Of a stretch of DNA of 64,000 bases, positions 46,101-56,989 are shown in pieces. This DNA is from Zygnema circumcarinatum. Lineage: Eukaryota; Streptophyta; Zygnematophyceae; Zygnematales; Zygnemataceae. Under the pieces are notes generated by a model, which was not told where the DNA came from, did no database searches, and saw only the letters and a program-made list of their open reading frames with translations. Each line of letters begins with the position of its first letter. Position 1 is the stretch's first letter. Location: contig CM074822.1 in NCBI GenBank assembly GCA_037447605.1, positions 1,845,395 through 1,909,394 of the forward strand, read 5' to 3'. A program made the translations under genes and the position numbers.

Positions 46101-48903
46101 CTCTACCTATCGCCTGAGGGAGGCTGTCCATGGCTGCCAATGGGCGCAGGGGGGAGAAGAGCATCCTCCGCCGAGTGAGCCCCCTCCTGCTGTTGGGCTT
46201 CGCTCGTCTCGCGCTCGTCAAAGGAGCGGACTACCAGGTAGAGGCTGGGGTATTAGCAGGTGTTCTAGCGGATATTAATAGGGTATAATTAGCCTAAGAT
46301 AAGCACTTAGATTTGGGTTTGATGGAATATTATGGACCCCCGGAAGGCCATCCGGCGAACTACGGAGGCTTACTTGTCAGACGTTCGAAGGTAGGCCTAC
46401 CCGTGATATGTTCACGTGTTGTTAGTCAGTTTCAGTGATGAATGTGTGTGTGTGTATGTGTGTGTGTGTGTCTTCTGGCAGCAACCAAATAGTCGTTATT
46501 CGTGAGTTCCCTTTCATCATCACATCTCCTTTGGGAGGTTTTGGCGCAGGAGCATGTGGGGGAATATGGCGTCCATTGGAACTTCTTCTTCACGCTGGCG
46601 ACTGTTGCTCTGCTTGCCTCCGCCGCTCCCTTCTCCTCCCCAACCTGCGGCCTTCTCGGCCTCACCCTTCTCTCCGGTGCATTGCCATTGCCATCTCCCT
46701 CTCAAATGTGCAAATGACCTTCAGTTGGGTCCGTCCTAATTTGAATTCAGCTGCCTCACCCTCCTCCTCGGAGGGTCCCCAGGATATCAGGGTGCGCTAT
46801 CATGGGGGGGATGGAGTGACTACCTCATGGCCGATGAAAGGAGAGACGACCTCCTCTCTCTCAACAAGGAGGGCATCGCCAGTTCCGTCGGTGAGAGCCC
46901 TAAAAGTGCATTGAGGGGGCGAAGGGTGCATGGGGGCTCACTCTGCAAATCTCAAACGGTCGTGACTCGAGCATTGCCTGCAATGGGACTCGCCTCTCAT
47001 GGTTTGCATATGGCTATGGATGCTCTCTGCTCACAGGCTTTCTGGCCCTATATCTTCTCAGCGTCGAACTTGGGAAATTTCTCTGGTGGGACCCTCCGGG
47101 TCAGTAGAGTCTATTTTCTAACTCCTTCCTCTCTTGCTCTTTCTCGCAACTAGAAGAAGAGCGTGTTTCCCAGTTCCATGCAACGCAGATCAGCGTACTA
47201 ACGAATCCCTTTCTGTCACATTTTCACAAAGTTTTTGTTTGCGCAATGTTTCCCTGCTCTTAGGACAGAGCACGGCAGTTGGTGGATTTCCCGACAGTGG
47301 CAGCAAGCGGTCGGCGTGTGCCTGCTTGACGCGGGGCTGTGGTGAGAGCGCGGCAGAGAGTGAGGGAGTGAGTGAGTGAGGGAGTGAGGGAGTGAGTGAG
47401 TGAGTGAGTGAGTGAGTGAGGGAGTGAGTGAGTGAGTGAGTGAGTGAGGGAGTGAGGGAGTGAGGGAGTGAGTGAGTGAGTGAGTGAGTGAGTGAGTGAG
47501 TGAGTGAGTGAGTGAGGGAGTGAGGGAGTGAGGGAGTGAGGGAGTGAGGGAGTGAGTGAGTGAGTGAGTGAGTGAGTGAGTGAGGGAGTGAGTGAGGGAG
47601 TGAGTGAGTGAGGGAGTGAGGGAGTGAGGGAGTGAGTGAGTGAGTGAGTGAGTGAGTGAGTGAGTGAGTGAGTGAGGGAGTGAGTGAGTGAGTGAGTGAG
47701 TGAGTGAGTGAGTGAGTGAGTGAGTGAGGGAGTGAGTGAGTGAGTGAGTGAGGTGAGTGAGGGAGTGAGTGAGTGATTGAGTGAGTGAGTGAGTGAGGGA
47801 GTGAGTGAGTGAGTGAGTGAGTGAGTGAGTGAGGGAGTGAGTGAGGGAGTGAGTGAGTGAGGGAGTGAGGGAGTGAGGGAGTGAGTGAGTGATTGAGTGA
47901 GTGAGTGAGTGAGGGAGTGAGTGAGTGAGGGAGTGAGTGAGTGAGTGAGGGAGTGAGTGGCCCTCCCTCTCAAGCTGAGCGCGCTTCAGTGAGTCCCTCC
48001 GTTGGCAGGGTGGCGGCAGTCATGGCGGACGCATTCATAGAACGCGTGTCGCGGCGAACGGTAAGTAGCTTCCTCCTGCTGCTGCTGCAGTTGCACTTGC
48101 GGTTCGCCCAGGAGTGTGTGTCATGTGATGCATGCAATGGCTGCAGTCGGCTGCTGCCTCATAGTGAGAGGTTCTTTTGTTTCTCTCCCGACCGGGGGGC
48201 TGTGACTGTGAGCGCGCCTTACTGTTTGCCGTTGTGCACATTCTCGTTGCATCAGTTAACTACGAGTTAAACAGGTGTAATGGTTTTTTCTTTATTGGAG
48301 GATGTTTGTGTTATTTCTCTCCCTTCCTTTTGACACATGCTATTGGGGGGGCTTTCAACAGTGCAACATGGCGTATGTCATGTGGATGCTGGCACAGAAC
48401 GTGCAGGTGAGTCACCCTTCCTTCTGAAGCATTCTGAACGCAAGTCAGGGGACCGTTCTTCTTCTCACGATGTAGGAAACACCATGATCGCGTGTGGGCA
48501 GTTCCTTCTTCTTCCTCCGCAAAGCGGCCCTCACCGCTCGCCTCTCGTGCGTGGCAGGTGGTAGCCGCATTTCTCCTGGCCGGCCTCACGCTTCCACGTG
48601 GCAGAATCCCTCTCGTGGCTGCCTTTGAGCGGAATCCTCTCTTCCTTTTCTTAGCGGTAAAACCTCCTTCCCCCTCCTCCTCACCTCTGTCCTTTCCCCC
48701 ATGTGTTGCTGCGTGCGGCTGAATTACCCAAGCCCCCCCCCCGCCCCCTGTGCTTGCAGGCGAACCTCCTGACGGGCGGGGCCAACCTCGCCCTGGACAC
48801 CATGGCCGCGTCACGTCACGGCGCGGCGGCCCTCCTCACCGCGTACATGGCCGCTCTGTGCGCGCTGGCGGCCGCCATGCCGCGCCCCCTCAAGTTCTGG
48901 TGA
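43178..48903 (+). CDS. GWT1: GPI inositol acyltransferase (GWT1/PIG-W)
   Basis: Fifteen exons: 43178-43266, 43863-43926, 44414-44623, 44902-44975, 45126-45234, 45423-45512, 45870-45946, 46123-46237, 46550-46676, 46783-46890, 47037-47099, 47990-48060, 48362-48406, 48558-48656 and 48760-48903. The CDS is 1485 nt (494 aa); PIGW proteins are about 500 aa. This ER multi-pass enzyme acylates the inositol of GlcN-PI in GPI-anchor synthesis. Landmarks are [17 protein letters not shown] at the N-terminus, [18 protein letters not shown], the signature [20 protein letters not shown] with [34 protein letters not shown] then [47 protein letters not shown], and a terminus PLKFW. The intron after exon 3 starts with the weak donor GTTGGC. 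The intron before exon 12 holds a 600-bp GTGA minisatellite. Exon 12 has a weakly supported N-terminal part. Confidence 0.92.
46024..46472. repeat. Purine (AGAGA)n tract and (GT)n microsatellite in GWT1 introns
   Basis: (GAGAA/GATAAGA)n lies at about 46041-46096 and (TG)n at about 46440-46472. Confidence 0.75.
47361..47960. repeat. (GTGA)n/(GGGA) tetranucleotide minisatellite, ~600 bp, inside a GWT1 intron
   Basis: About 150 near-perfect tetramers, mostly GTGA with interspersed GGGA, plus single changes (GATTGA, GAGGTGAG). The blocks show higher-order duplication: the order of GTGA and GGGA tetramers repeats in longer segments. In the sense of GWT1 transcription every GTGAGT is a 5' splice-site-like hexamer. 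Confidence 0.95.
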
Positions 48904-50517
48904 CGTCACGTGACGTGACGCCAAGGAGGTCTGTGCGTGCGGGAGCAGCGTCGACGTAGTTCCAACACATGGCGCTTGGACCTCGCGCAACCCTCGCTCG
49001 CTGCAGGAGTGTGGCCGAACACTTCATTGTCTGGGCGTTGCGTGCATGGAAATGTTGATGTGCAACTTGTCGGTATTGAAATGCGAGTGGTCTGCTTCAG
49101 CGTTGCGTCTGTAGCCATCCGCCGTTCCTCCCTTGATGTGTTCCGCGCCTGAAGAGCGCACAGAGCGAAGGCGAATGGCCCGGTTTGTGAATCAAAGATC
49201 ACGACACTTGCCGCTGCTCCGCTCGGCGCCCGCACTCCAATTAACAATACAGCACTGGTACGGCAGAGTACCGCGCACTCCAAATAGCACAGCACTATAT
49301 CTCACCCTGAGAACTGACAACATTGTCCTGCCGTGCGAGACTGCCGCGCCGGGTGCTGCACAGGTCGACCATTGGATCAACCTTTCGGCGGGTACCTAAC
49401 CTACCATTACCATAATATTCCATTACCATCATTGACTGGCCAACCATTGTTTATCCACCATCGAATGAATCCAATGGTTGCAATTGCTGGCAATGATTCG
49501 CCAACCATTCCAATGGTTGGTCCAATGCTTGATCCAAACGGTCTGACCTGTGACAACACCTGCAGGTACTACTCCATAGGGGACTCTGCACCTCCTTGCA
49601 GCGTAGTTGCCAGTTCCGTGTCACGTGGCAGCATTAAATTCGCCACGACTACATCGAGTTCGTTCTGGCGTCGAACTGACCTGCAAACTGCGCAGCGTGT
49701 CTTGCCACTCGTTCCACGTCACATGAAGTTCCGTACGGACGGTGGCCGCCGTTGCGACGTGGTGCAGGTATCGCCTCGCCGTCCGTATGTGACCGTACAG
49801 ACCCCGTCAGTGCGGTCTCTTGTCCGTATTCGCGCCCGTCAGATCTTGGACCCGCCGCCGAATCATGTTCCCGATCGGCTCTCGCGGAAGGTGCCGCGCA
49901 AAAACGACAAAACGTATAAACGACCGTGGCCATGGCGCGTGCTCGCGGCGCGTCCACGTGGCACGGCTTGAGGGCGCTTTTCGGCGAGCAGGGCCGGCGG
50001 CTGACGCGGCCGCTCGGCCCTGCGCACCACGTCGCTGGATCTGATCTGATCCGATCCGATCAGCACCGCCCACGCGCACCGAATCGCGATCGGACGCGAT
50101 GCGGCCGCGGCACGTGCCCGCGCGCCTCTGGCCACATCGCCAAGGACAAATCTCGTACGAGAAGCATTAAACGCGCGGGCGAGAATTCACGCGCGACGAC
50201 TTCGCCAGGCGGGAGTCAACGCCAAGCGGGGACGGACCGCGCGCCGCGTCGTCTGCCGCGCGGTTGGCGGCCTCCCGCAAATAGCGGCCCGCCAACTGCG
50301 CGGGAGGCACGGGCGGGCGATCAGCGGGCGACCGTAGGGCCGTACGGCGGGGCGTCGTTACGCGGCCGTCGGCACGGGCGGCAGTTATGACTCGCGCGCG
50401 GATCGCTGTCGGCGGCGCTTGTCGTGTAGGGGCCTGTCGCAATCCGCGCGGCGGCGGGATCGGATCTTGAATATTCGCCCACCGGAAATTGCGCAGTCCC
50501 TTTGAGAAGCGCCTGTG

Positions 50518-50892
50518 GGGGCGGGCAGCGGGCAGTGGGCAGCGGGCAGCGGGGCAGCGGGCAGCGGGCAGCGGGCAGCGGGCAGCGGGCAGCGGGCAGC
50601 GGGCAGCGGGCAGCGGGCAGTAGGGCAGTAGGGCAGCGGGCAGGGGACAGCGGGCAGCGGGCAGCGGGCAGTCGATCGGGCAGCTGGCAGTGGGCAGCGG
50701 GCAGTCGAGCAGGCAGCGGGCAGCGGGTAGCGGGCAGTGGGCAGAGTGCAGCAGTGAGCAGCGGGCAGTCGAGCGGGCAGCGGGCAGTAAGCAGCGGGCA
50801 GTCGAGCGGGCAGCGGGCAGCGGGCAATCGATCGGGCAGCTGGCAGTAAGCAGCGGGCAGTCGAGCGGGCAGCGGGCAGTCGAGCGGGCAAC
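50518..50892. repeat. (GGGCAGC)n heptanucleotide minisatellite
   Basis: About 50 tandem copies of GGGCAGC, later interrupted by GGGCAGTCGAGC and GGGCAGTAAGCA variants that form larger units. The array is GC-rich with a strong strand bias (G on +), and gives long artefactual frames on both strands. Confidence 0.95.
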
Positions 50893-51118
50893 GGAGCCGG
50901 CGGGTTGCCGCCGCCGATGCCCTTTTTCCCGCGCCCAGCCCGCGCTGCCCGTTCTCTTGCCCGTGCCCCAAAACGTTTCCCGGGCAGGCTGCCCGCGGCC
51001 GCATTGAGTGCCCGGTCCCGGGCGCGGTGCCGCCCGCCAGCTGGCGCCGTCGCGTCCACATGGCGGCGCGGCGCGCACAAGGCAGGCAGCGCCCCGCGGC
51101 CGCCACCGGACGCCCTCC

Positions 51119-51163
51119 TCCCTCCCTCCCTCCCTCCCTCCCTCCCTCCCTCCNNNNNNNNNN
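51119..51163. repeat. (TCCC)n microsatellite ending in a 10-N assembly gap
   Basis: CCTCCC repeats run to 51153, then ten Ns (51154-51163), then CCCCCGCCATGG. The true tract length is unknown. Confidence 0.95.
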
Positions 51164-51171
51164 CCCCCGCC

Positions 51172-52260
51172 ATGGCGGCCGCGCCCTCCGCGCCGCACCT
51201 CGCGCGCTTCTTCCTCGGCAGGCCGCCCTTCTCCTCGGAGGACGCGCCGCGCGGGCCAGGGTTTGGGGCCGAGCGGCGGAGCTCTCCTCCGCCTCCGCCG
51301 GCGCTGCCCCTCTCGCGCATGCCCTCGCACGTGAGCAGCATCACCACTGACAGCAGCGCGGCCATCGCCGCCGGGGAGGGCGGCTGCAAGGCGGCGTCTC
51401 TCTGTTCGACGGAATTTAGCGACCAGAGCAGCTCCTCGCGCCCCTCCTTACCCTTCTCAGAGATGGAGGAGCAGTTCGGCCGCGGCCATGGCCATGACCG
51501 GCACGACAGGCTGCGGCGAGAGGTTCAGAACGCGGCGGCCATGGCTGCAGAGAAGGGCGGGGCCTGGGCGCAGACTGAGCTGCATCTACGAGGTTCACAA
51601 GCTGCCGCGTGGCACGCTGCTCGCTTTGCAGCGCAGCCAGGCGAATGCGCATCCGGAGGCTCGCCTTGCTCAACCACGTCATCGCTGACCGAGGGATCCG
51701 AGCGGAGCAGCCATGGCGGCGTGAGGACGGAGGGTCTGCTCGGGGACAGGTCAAAGCAGGTAGCGGAGACAGGGAGCACCGCTGCAGGGGCCATGGCGGC
51801 TGCTGTGGCTTCGAGGAAGGCGCAGCGCGTGGGGGCGTACGGCCTCTCTTTGGAGAACATGGCGGGACTCCCCCCCGCTTGCTGCACGCGCATGTGCACG
51901 TTCTTCTCCATGCCCTGCTCCAAGCGCCGCCGCAGGATGCCGCCCGGGGACGCGCCCCCTCCGCTCTCGCCGCCGCGCGACCGCCATGGCGACCACGGGG
52001 CGGCGGAGCGGGGGCAGTCGCCCGAAGAGGAGCGATGGGTCCTCGGCGGGAAGGAGGCGGAGGGAGGAGGGAGCCTGCTTCCGCTTGCAGCAGCAAGCCA
52101 TGGCTCCCGCAGCAGCCATGGCGGCCACGGGGCGCTGGAAAGCCGGCCGGTCCCTCTGAAGAGGGTCGCAGATGCCGCGGACGGGTGGCGGCGCTGCCCG
52201 AGGGAGGACGCGGCGGCTGCAGCAGAAGGAGGAGACCTCGACCTCGACCTTAGGCTATGA
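51172..52260 (+). CDS. Intronless low-complexity protein with C-terminal EAR motif (DLDLDLRL), paralogue 3
   Basis: A single frame of 362 codons from CCATGGCGGCC (M-A-A-A-P) to GGDLDLDLRL and a stop. Like the two upstream paralogues it is intronless, GC-rich and Ser/Ala/Gly-rich, with an early hydrophobic patch (HLARFFLGRPPF, about residues 8-20). Basic patches are PCSKRRRRMPPG and VPLKRVADAADG; the latter resembles QKRSFDAMAG of paralogue 1. The double EAR core (DLDLDLRL) suggests strong corepressor recruitment. No DNA-binding domain is visible. The frame is also open upstream through the (TCCC)n tract and the N gap, but the ATG in CCGCCATGG matches the start context of the other two. Confidence 0.68.
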   Translation: MAAAPSAPHLARFFLGRPPFSSEDAPRGPGFGAERRSSPPPPPALPLSRMPSHVSSITTDSSAAIAAGEGGCKAASLCSTEFSDQSSSSRPSLPFSEMEEQFGRGHGHDRHDRLRREVQNAAAMAAEKGGAWAQTELHLRGSQAAAWHAARFAAQPGECASGGSPCSTTSSLTEGSERSSHGGVRTEGLLGDRSKQVAETGSTAAGAMAAAVASRKAQRVGAYGLSLENMAGLPPACCTRMCTFFSMPCSKRRRRMPPGDAPPPLSPPRDRHGDHGAAERGQSPEEERWVLGGKEAEGGGSLLPLAAASHGSRSSHGGHGALESRPVPLKRVADAADGWRRCPREDAAAAAEGGDLDLDLRL

Positions 52261-52972
52261 CGGATGACGGATGGACGGACGCGCCACAAGAACATTTGTC
52301 ACCATTCCATTAATTTTTTACATAGTAGTTCGAAGTTAGATTGATGTCGAATACAGCCCAGTTTGCTGCACCTGATGTCCACCATGCCGTCTCTTATTTT
52401 TGCATTCGAATAACTCGACCTCCGTAGGAGCTACTCATAACCCTACGAATAAGCGAACCTTGCACAGGGCAGGGGAGAGAAGTGTTCAGATCGACCGTCG
52501 TTAGAAGCCCTGACTTTGGATTTCGTTACTGAAATTTTGATAGTGCAGTGTCTTATCTACAATACTACTCTTATGTTATTTGCAACCTTTTTCTTTTATC
52601 AAAATGTGATGCTTTACTGCATGCCTCAGGCAGAGAGCTGGCAGAGGGCTCCGGATTATAAGCAGGAAAATAATTGACGCGTCTTCTCGTTCACACTTTT
52701 GAGCCTGAGCGGTACCTCTGTCATTCACTGCACCGCTGCAAACTGCGAAGAGCAAGCAACGCTGAGTGCACGCCAGACCACGCAACAATTGGAAGGCTTG
52801 GATTGCCAGCGAAACTTGAAAGCACACACATTACATCCTAACGCCATCCGGTCCCCTTTCCTGTACAAATGAGGCTGAACAAAGGCTATGCGCCAATTCG
52901 CAAGCCCGCCCGCCCTCCCTGCTCTGCACTGCCCCCTACCTCCCTCCCTCCCTCCCTCCCTCCCTCCCTCCC
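52261..52972. other. Convergent intergenic region between EAR gene 3 and UBR7
   Basis: No gene was recognised. A (TCCC)n tract at about 52940-52972 runs up to the UBR7 stop codon. Confidence 0.5.
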
Positions 52973-55900
52973 TCAGCGCAGCCGTCGCCGCTTTTCCTTC
53001 AAGTCCGCGAAGAAGCCGCGTACTGCCTCTCCGGTGACGGTCTCGCCCCTCTGCCCGCACTGCGCCTGCCACACTCCTCCAACCCCCGCGGACGGACAGT
53101 TCAGGGACTCGGACTGACTGCTTACAAACTACCATGAGAAAAGAGGAAGGAGGCGGCGGTCTCCCTGAAGGCCAACTCTCCTCTCGTCCGGCAGGGTTGG
53201 ACATTCTTCTGGCAGATAGTTCATGCAGTTCGGTGTGGAATTTGAAAGACATGCCAAAACGAGACTACTTCAACATCTGGTGGAGACGTCGCACAGAATG
53301 AAAGAGAGAGAATGATAAGCGCTTACCAGAAAATCCTTCAGCTTTGACGTCATATCATTAAATCCATGCATGATTTCAATTTTCTGGACATGGCTTATTT
53401 CTGGACTCTTCATGAAAGCAGAGGTGGCACGCTCCATGAAAGATGGTTGGCCCTGCCGTCTCTGCTTCACGCCTTCCTCATATGCTCGGATGGTGTCCTC
53501 CACGTTCAGCAGAAACAAAACTTTGCCATGTTCGTACAGTCTGTATGCGCACACGCCCCGGACCGTTCATGAGAACTTTGGACGGCTCCAAAGCCCACAG
53601 CAGCACCAGACAACGCGTCTCCAGGCATAGAAAGTCGCAATTTTTTTCATCATACATAGAACGAACGGTCTGAATGCATTCCGTTTGAATAGTTAAGTAG
53701 CACTGAACAGTCAGAACGGTCCAAACGCTGACACATTCAATAGAAATATCGAGGTGGACCATTTCTGCATCCATATCAGATCACACCAAAATTGCACACA
53801 CCCATGTTTTTTTACCACCCCTTGCAGACCCACCGAGGCATGAATGCGTACTCACTTGGAACATTCCGGGCAGGTGCAAAGATTGGAACGCCAATTCTTT
53901 GGCAGAAATAGGGGTCCAGTTAACGAGGGCAGCGCTGACCCTTCCCGGGAGGACACCCGGCAACATCCTCTCTCGTCGCTTCCATGTCGAGTTTCAATTC
54001 CTCCACCATTTGAATTCATCTCAACCCCATGGTTTATAATCGCCACAGATGAGCCTGTCGGCCCTGTAGGGACAGAATCTGAATAGGATCCAATGGATGG
54101 TCCTTCACCAACGATTGTATCGCCTGATGGCGCTTCACAACTTTCCGCACTTGTCTCCCTCTTTCCAGCAACGTGAGAAGAAGGTGACACATCCGTATGT
54201 GCCGTCACTTGCCCTCCTTCTGACTCACCTTCTGATGCTGACTGCAGCTGCACCGTTTCCTGCTTCCTAGCGGCACTCTCAATGTTGCAGTCAAAAGTTG
54301 CTTCCGTCGCCTCTTTAGAAATCACCACATCTGCTCCTGCTTCGCCGTCTCCAACGATGCTTGGGCTAATCAGCAAATCAGGGTAGAAGGCCAAGAAACT
54401 ACAGCGCTTTGTCGCACACTCTTTACAAATCAACTCCTCAAACAGCATTTCACCTTCATCGTCAGCGGGTGCCTGCAGTAAAACGCAATTTCAGATCATA
54501 CACTTGAATTTGAATCGGTCTCTACTTAACAGTTTGCAACAAAAACAACTGATACGACTTGGATGTCGTGACTCTGACGGGCTTCACCACAATGAACCGT
54601 TTAGGCAACAAACAATTCAGGGGCGAATGAGCTTCTTCGTTAAGTCAAGTTAAGGCGAGCAACAAAGTATGCTAAGCTTTGTGCGCAACAATTAAACCCC
54701 CCATTCTTGTGGGAATGAGAGGGGTTGGCCACAACTGGATGGTGATCAAACCGAAAGTCCACGACTGCCTTCAGTTGCATGTGAACCTGTGACTCCTCTT
54801 GTTTCCTTAAGGCATCAAAATAAAGGTGTTCCTTCAAAGGTTCTAACTCTGTGACCTGATAATATGTACGGAAACACTCATTCACGCTTGAATATGGCTA
54901 TTGACACAAATCTACAACTGCCAACACAGGCCACCCCTTCAGTCTGAAGACCAAATTTTGGAGCAGCGAGAATTCAAACAGAAAAGGAGTTTCTCAAAAT
55001 AGGTTTCAAAGTTAGAGATAAGTGAGCCTTACACTCAGATTGGAGCTGAGCCCAAGATGGTCATAATGGAACCAATCTTCACAAACACAGCATTGGATCA
55101 TGTCCTCTGAAAGCTCCGCATCAGCCCTCTCCTGATCTGGATACGGGCGGCCGCACGTGCAGTATTCACCCTTGAAGTTCTGATTATAGACATTATCAGC
55201 ATTGACAGCATCTTTTGAAGGTTGCAACCGACACATGAATGCCCCAAATTTGGAATTTCCACAATCACATCGAAAATTGCGTCTAGTCCAGAGCTCCACA
55301 ACCTGCATTAGAGATCAAGCATCGTCAACAGGGTCTTAACTGAAAGAATTTATTAGGTCACGCACAGATGCATGGTTTCGTGCTGACAATGAAGGAACAA
55401 GAACTTTTTTCGTGGATGCTGTATGATGAATGTTTCCGTAAGGTGAGAAAACGTTCCCGGGATTTTTTTTTGTCTAACGCCTTGTCTACGGTTAACAGCA
55501 TCAAAATTAGCCATTGCAAAAAAGGGACAAGAAAACCATTTTCCAAACCATCACTGAATCATCCTTCCCAGTTTCAGAAAATCCATACTCCCACCTGCAT
55601 TGAAGGTTCCTCCTTAATCTCATTGACTTGCTCAGTTTCACGACAATGACACACAAGTCAGCCATTGCAAATACTCTTCGCCTCCGTAGCAGAACACAGG
55701 AAAAGCACTGTTGACAAACTTTATTTCATAACTCCAGCGAACAGCTCTGCCATGCAGACCCACATTGTGGTCGTCATGACACGCGAGAGCACACGCCGTG
55801 CAGAAGCCCGCCGCGCCCTCGGGAGTGCAGGTCAGGCACGAGAAGACAGCCTGGCGAGCCACGTAGCCCTGCTCGTACGTGCAGCGGTCGCCATCGTCCC

Positions 55901-56755
55901 CGCCCAACACCATGTCTGCTTCCTGCACGAGGCGGAGGGGGGCGAAGGGGGAAGTGAGGGAGGTGGGAGGGGGTGAGGGAGATAGAGAGGCGGAATGGGT
56001 CGGAGATTGAATGGGGAAGGGAGGAGAGGGGCGACAGAGAGTGGGCGAAGGGGGGCAGGACGAGGAGGGCGCGAGGGAAGCAAGAGAGAAAAGAGGGAGC
56101 AAGACGAAAGTGGGAGAGAAAGAAAGAAGAGGAAGGGCGAGGTAAAGTAGAGCAAAGAGAAAGACGTAAAGAAACAACGAAGGGCTATTCTGCATTGTTG
56201 CTTGCAAAGCAAGCGAAGCTTGGAATTCAGAACTGACAAACAGGTTGAATACGACCTTAGCTGAATTTCGGATGAAAATCATCCAGTTACAAATTGATGA
56301 GTTATTCATGCAATTTGCAGAAAACCTGTTGCGGAATGCCAATGAAAGGGCTATTCAACTTCTGTGCCAGAATCTGGTAATTGGACTATGTCTCTTTCGC
56401 TTTAGAAGCGAAAGTAAAAAAGCTGATGGTTTGGAATATAAGTGGTCGAGGAAAGTAAGCTTATTCTACTCTAACCGCACATAAACGAAAAGATAATGCA
56501 AGGAGCACACGACAGGGCTCCAGGAGAAGAAAACTGAGAAGAAAGGAAACCACATGGAAACCGAGCGAGTGGGAGAAGTGAAAGGAGAGCGGGAAGGAAG
56601 ACGAGGAGAAAGAGCAGAGGCGAAGGAACAAAAAAGATAGCCGCACTCCTGCCGGCCGGCCCCTCGCACCCCTGACTGACCTGCTCGATGTCCTCCAGCT
56701 TCTGCAGGTACTCGCCCGCAGTGACCACCTCGTCGGCAGCAAGAACCCCGTCCAT
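52973..56755 (-). CDS. UBR7: UBR7-type protein with UBR box and PHD finger
   Basis: Six exons: 56681-56755, 55764-55922, 55033-55302, 53856-54472, 53327-53540 and 52973-53065, totalling 1428 nt (475 aa) with matching phases. UBR7 is a nuclear UBR-box/PHD protein described as a putative E3 ubiquitin ligase acting on histones. The UBR box spans about residues 33-105 (DGDRCTYEQGYVARQAVFSC, CTACALACHDDHN, RRNFRCDCGNSKFGAFMC). The PHD-like finger follows (GEYCTCGRPYPD, DMIQCCVCEDWFHYDHLG, then CKECATKRCSFLAFY). A ~130-residue acidic Ser-rich linker leads to LPKNWRSNLCTCPECSKLYE and the C-terminal helix region MHGFNDMTSKLKDFL, ending EAVRGFFADLKEKRRRLR. The order matches animal UBR7 throughout. The ATG at 56755 is preceded by a GGGA-type repeat. 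Confidence 0.94.
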
Positions 56756-56989
56756 GGCGCCTGCCTCCCTCCCTCCCTCCCTCACGGCCCTTCAAACGCT
56801 CTGCATCCTCTCCTTTACCTGCCCGTAGAAACCCGGGCAGGTCGCACCTCTCTCCTGAGAGGCCCTCGGCCCTGCCCTAGTGGAAACATTTCCGACGGGC
56901 AGGGCCGTACCGTACGGAGAGCGCGCGCCTTTGGTTCGCGTTCGCGCCAAAACTCAAAAAGTTGGCCACGCGCAAAATGGCTCAGGACG

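Larger units (their letters stand above)
48904..51171. promoter_or_regulatory. Palindrome- and repeat-rich region upstream of the third EAR gene
   Basis: No protein was recognised. Contents: CCATTGG/CCAATGG motifs at about 49370-49530, CCGTACGG/GTAC palindromes near 49731, 49783-49797, 50156 and 50339, CACGTGGC near 49623 and 49962, GATC/CGATC repeats near 50037-50062, a GGGCAGC minisatellite (50518-50892), and a (TCCC)n tract with an assembly gap (51119-51163) just before the ATG. Confidence 0.5.

Noticed and set aside
47260-47973. 237-codon minus-strand frame of SLTH/SLTP repeats
   Set aside because: It is only the translation of the GTGA minisatellite in the GWT1 intron.
50167-51389. Long minus-strand frames with LPAARCP repeats
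   Set aside because: Translation of the GGGCAGC minisatellite, running through the N gap.
54640-54885. 81-codon minus-strand frame between UBR7 exons 3 and 4
   Set aside because: UBR7 homologues run directly from the PHD part to KECATKRCSF without this segment, and the exon phases close without it; treated as intron.
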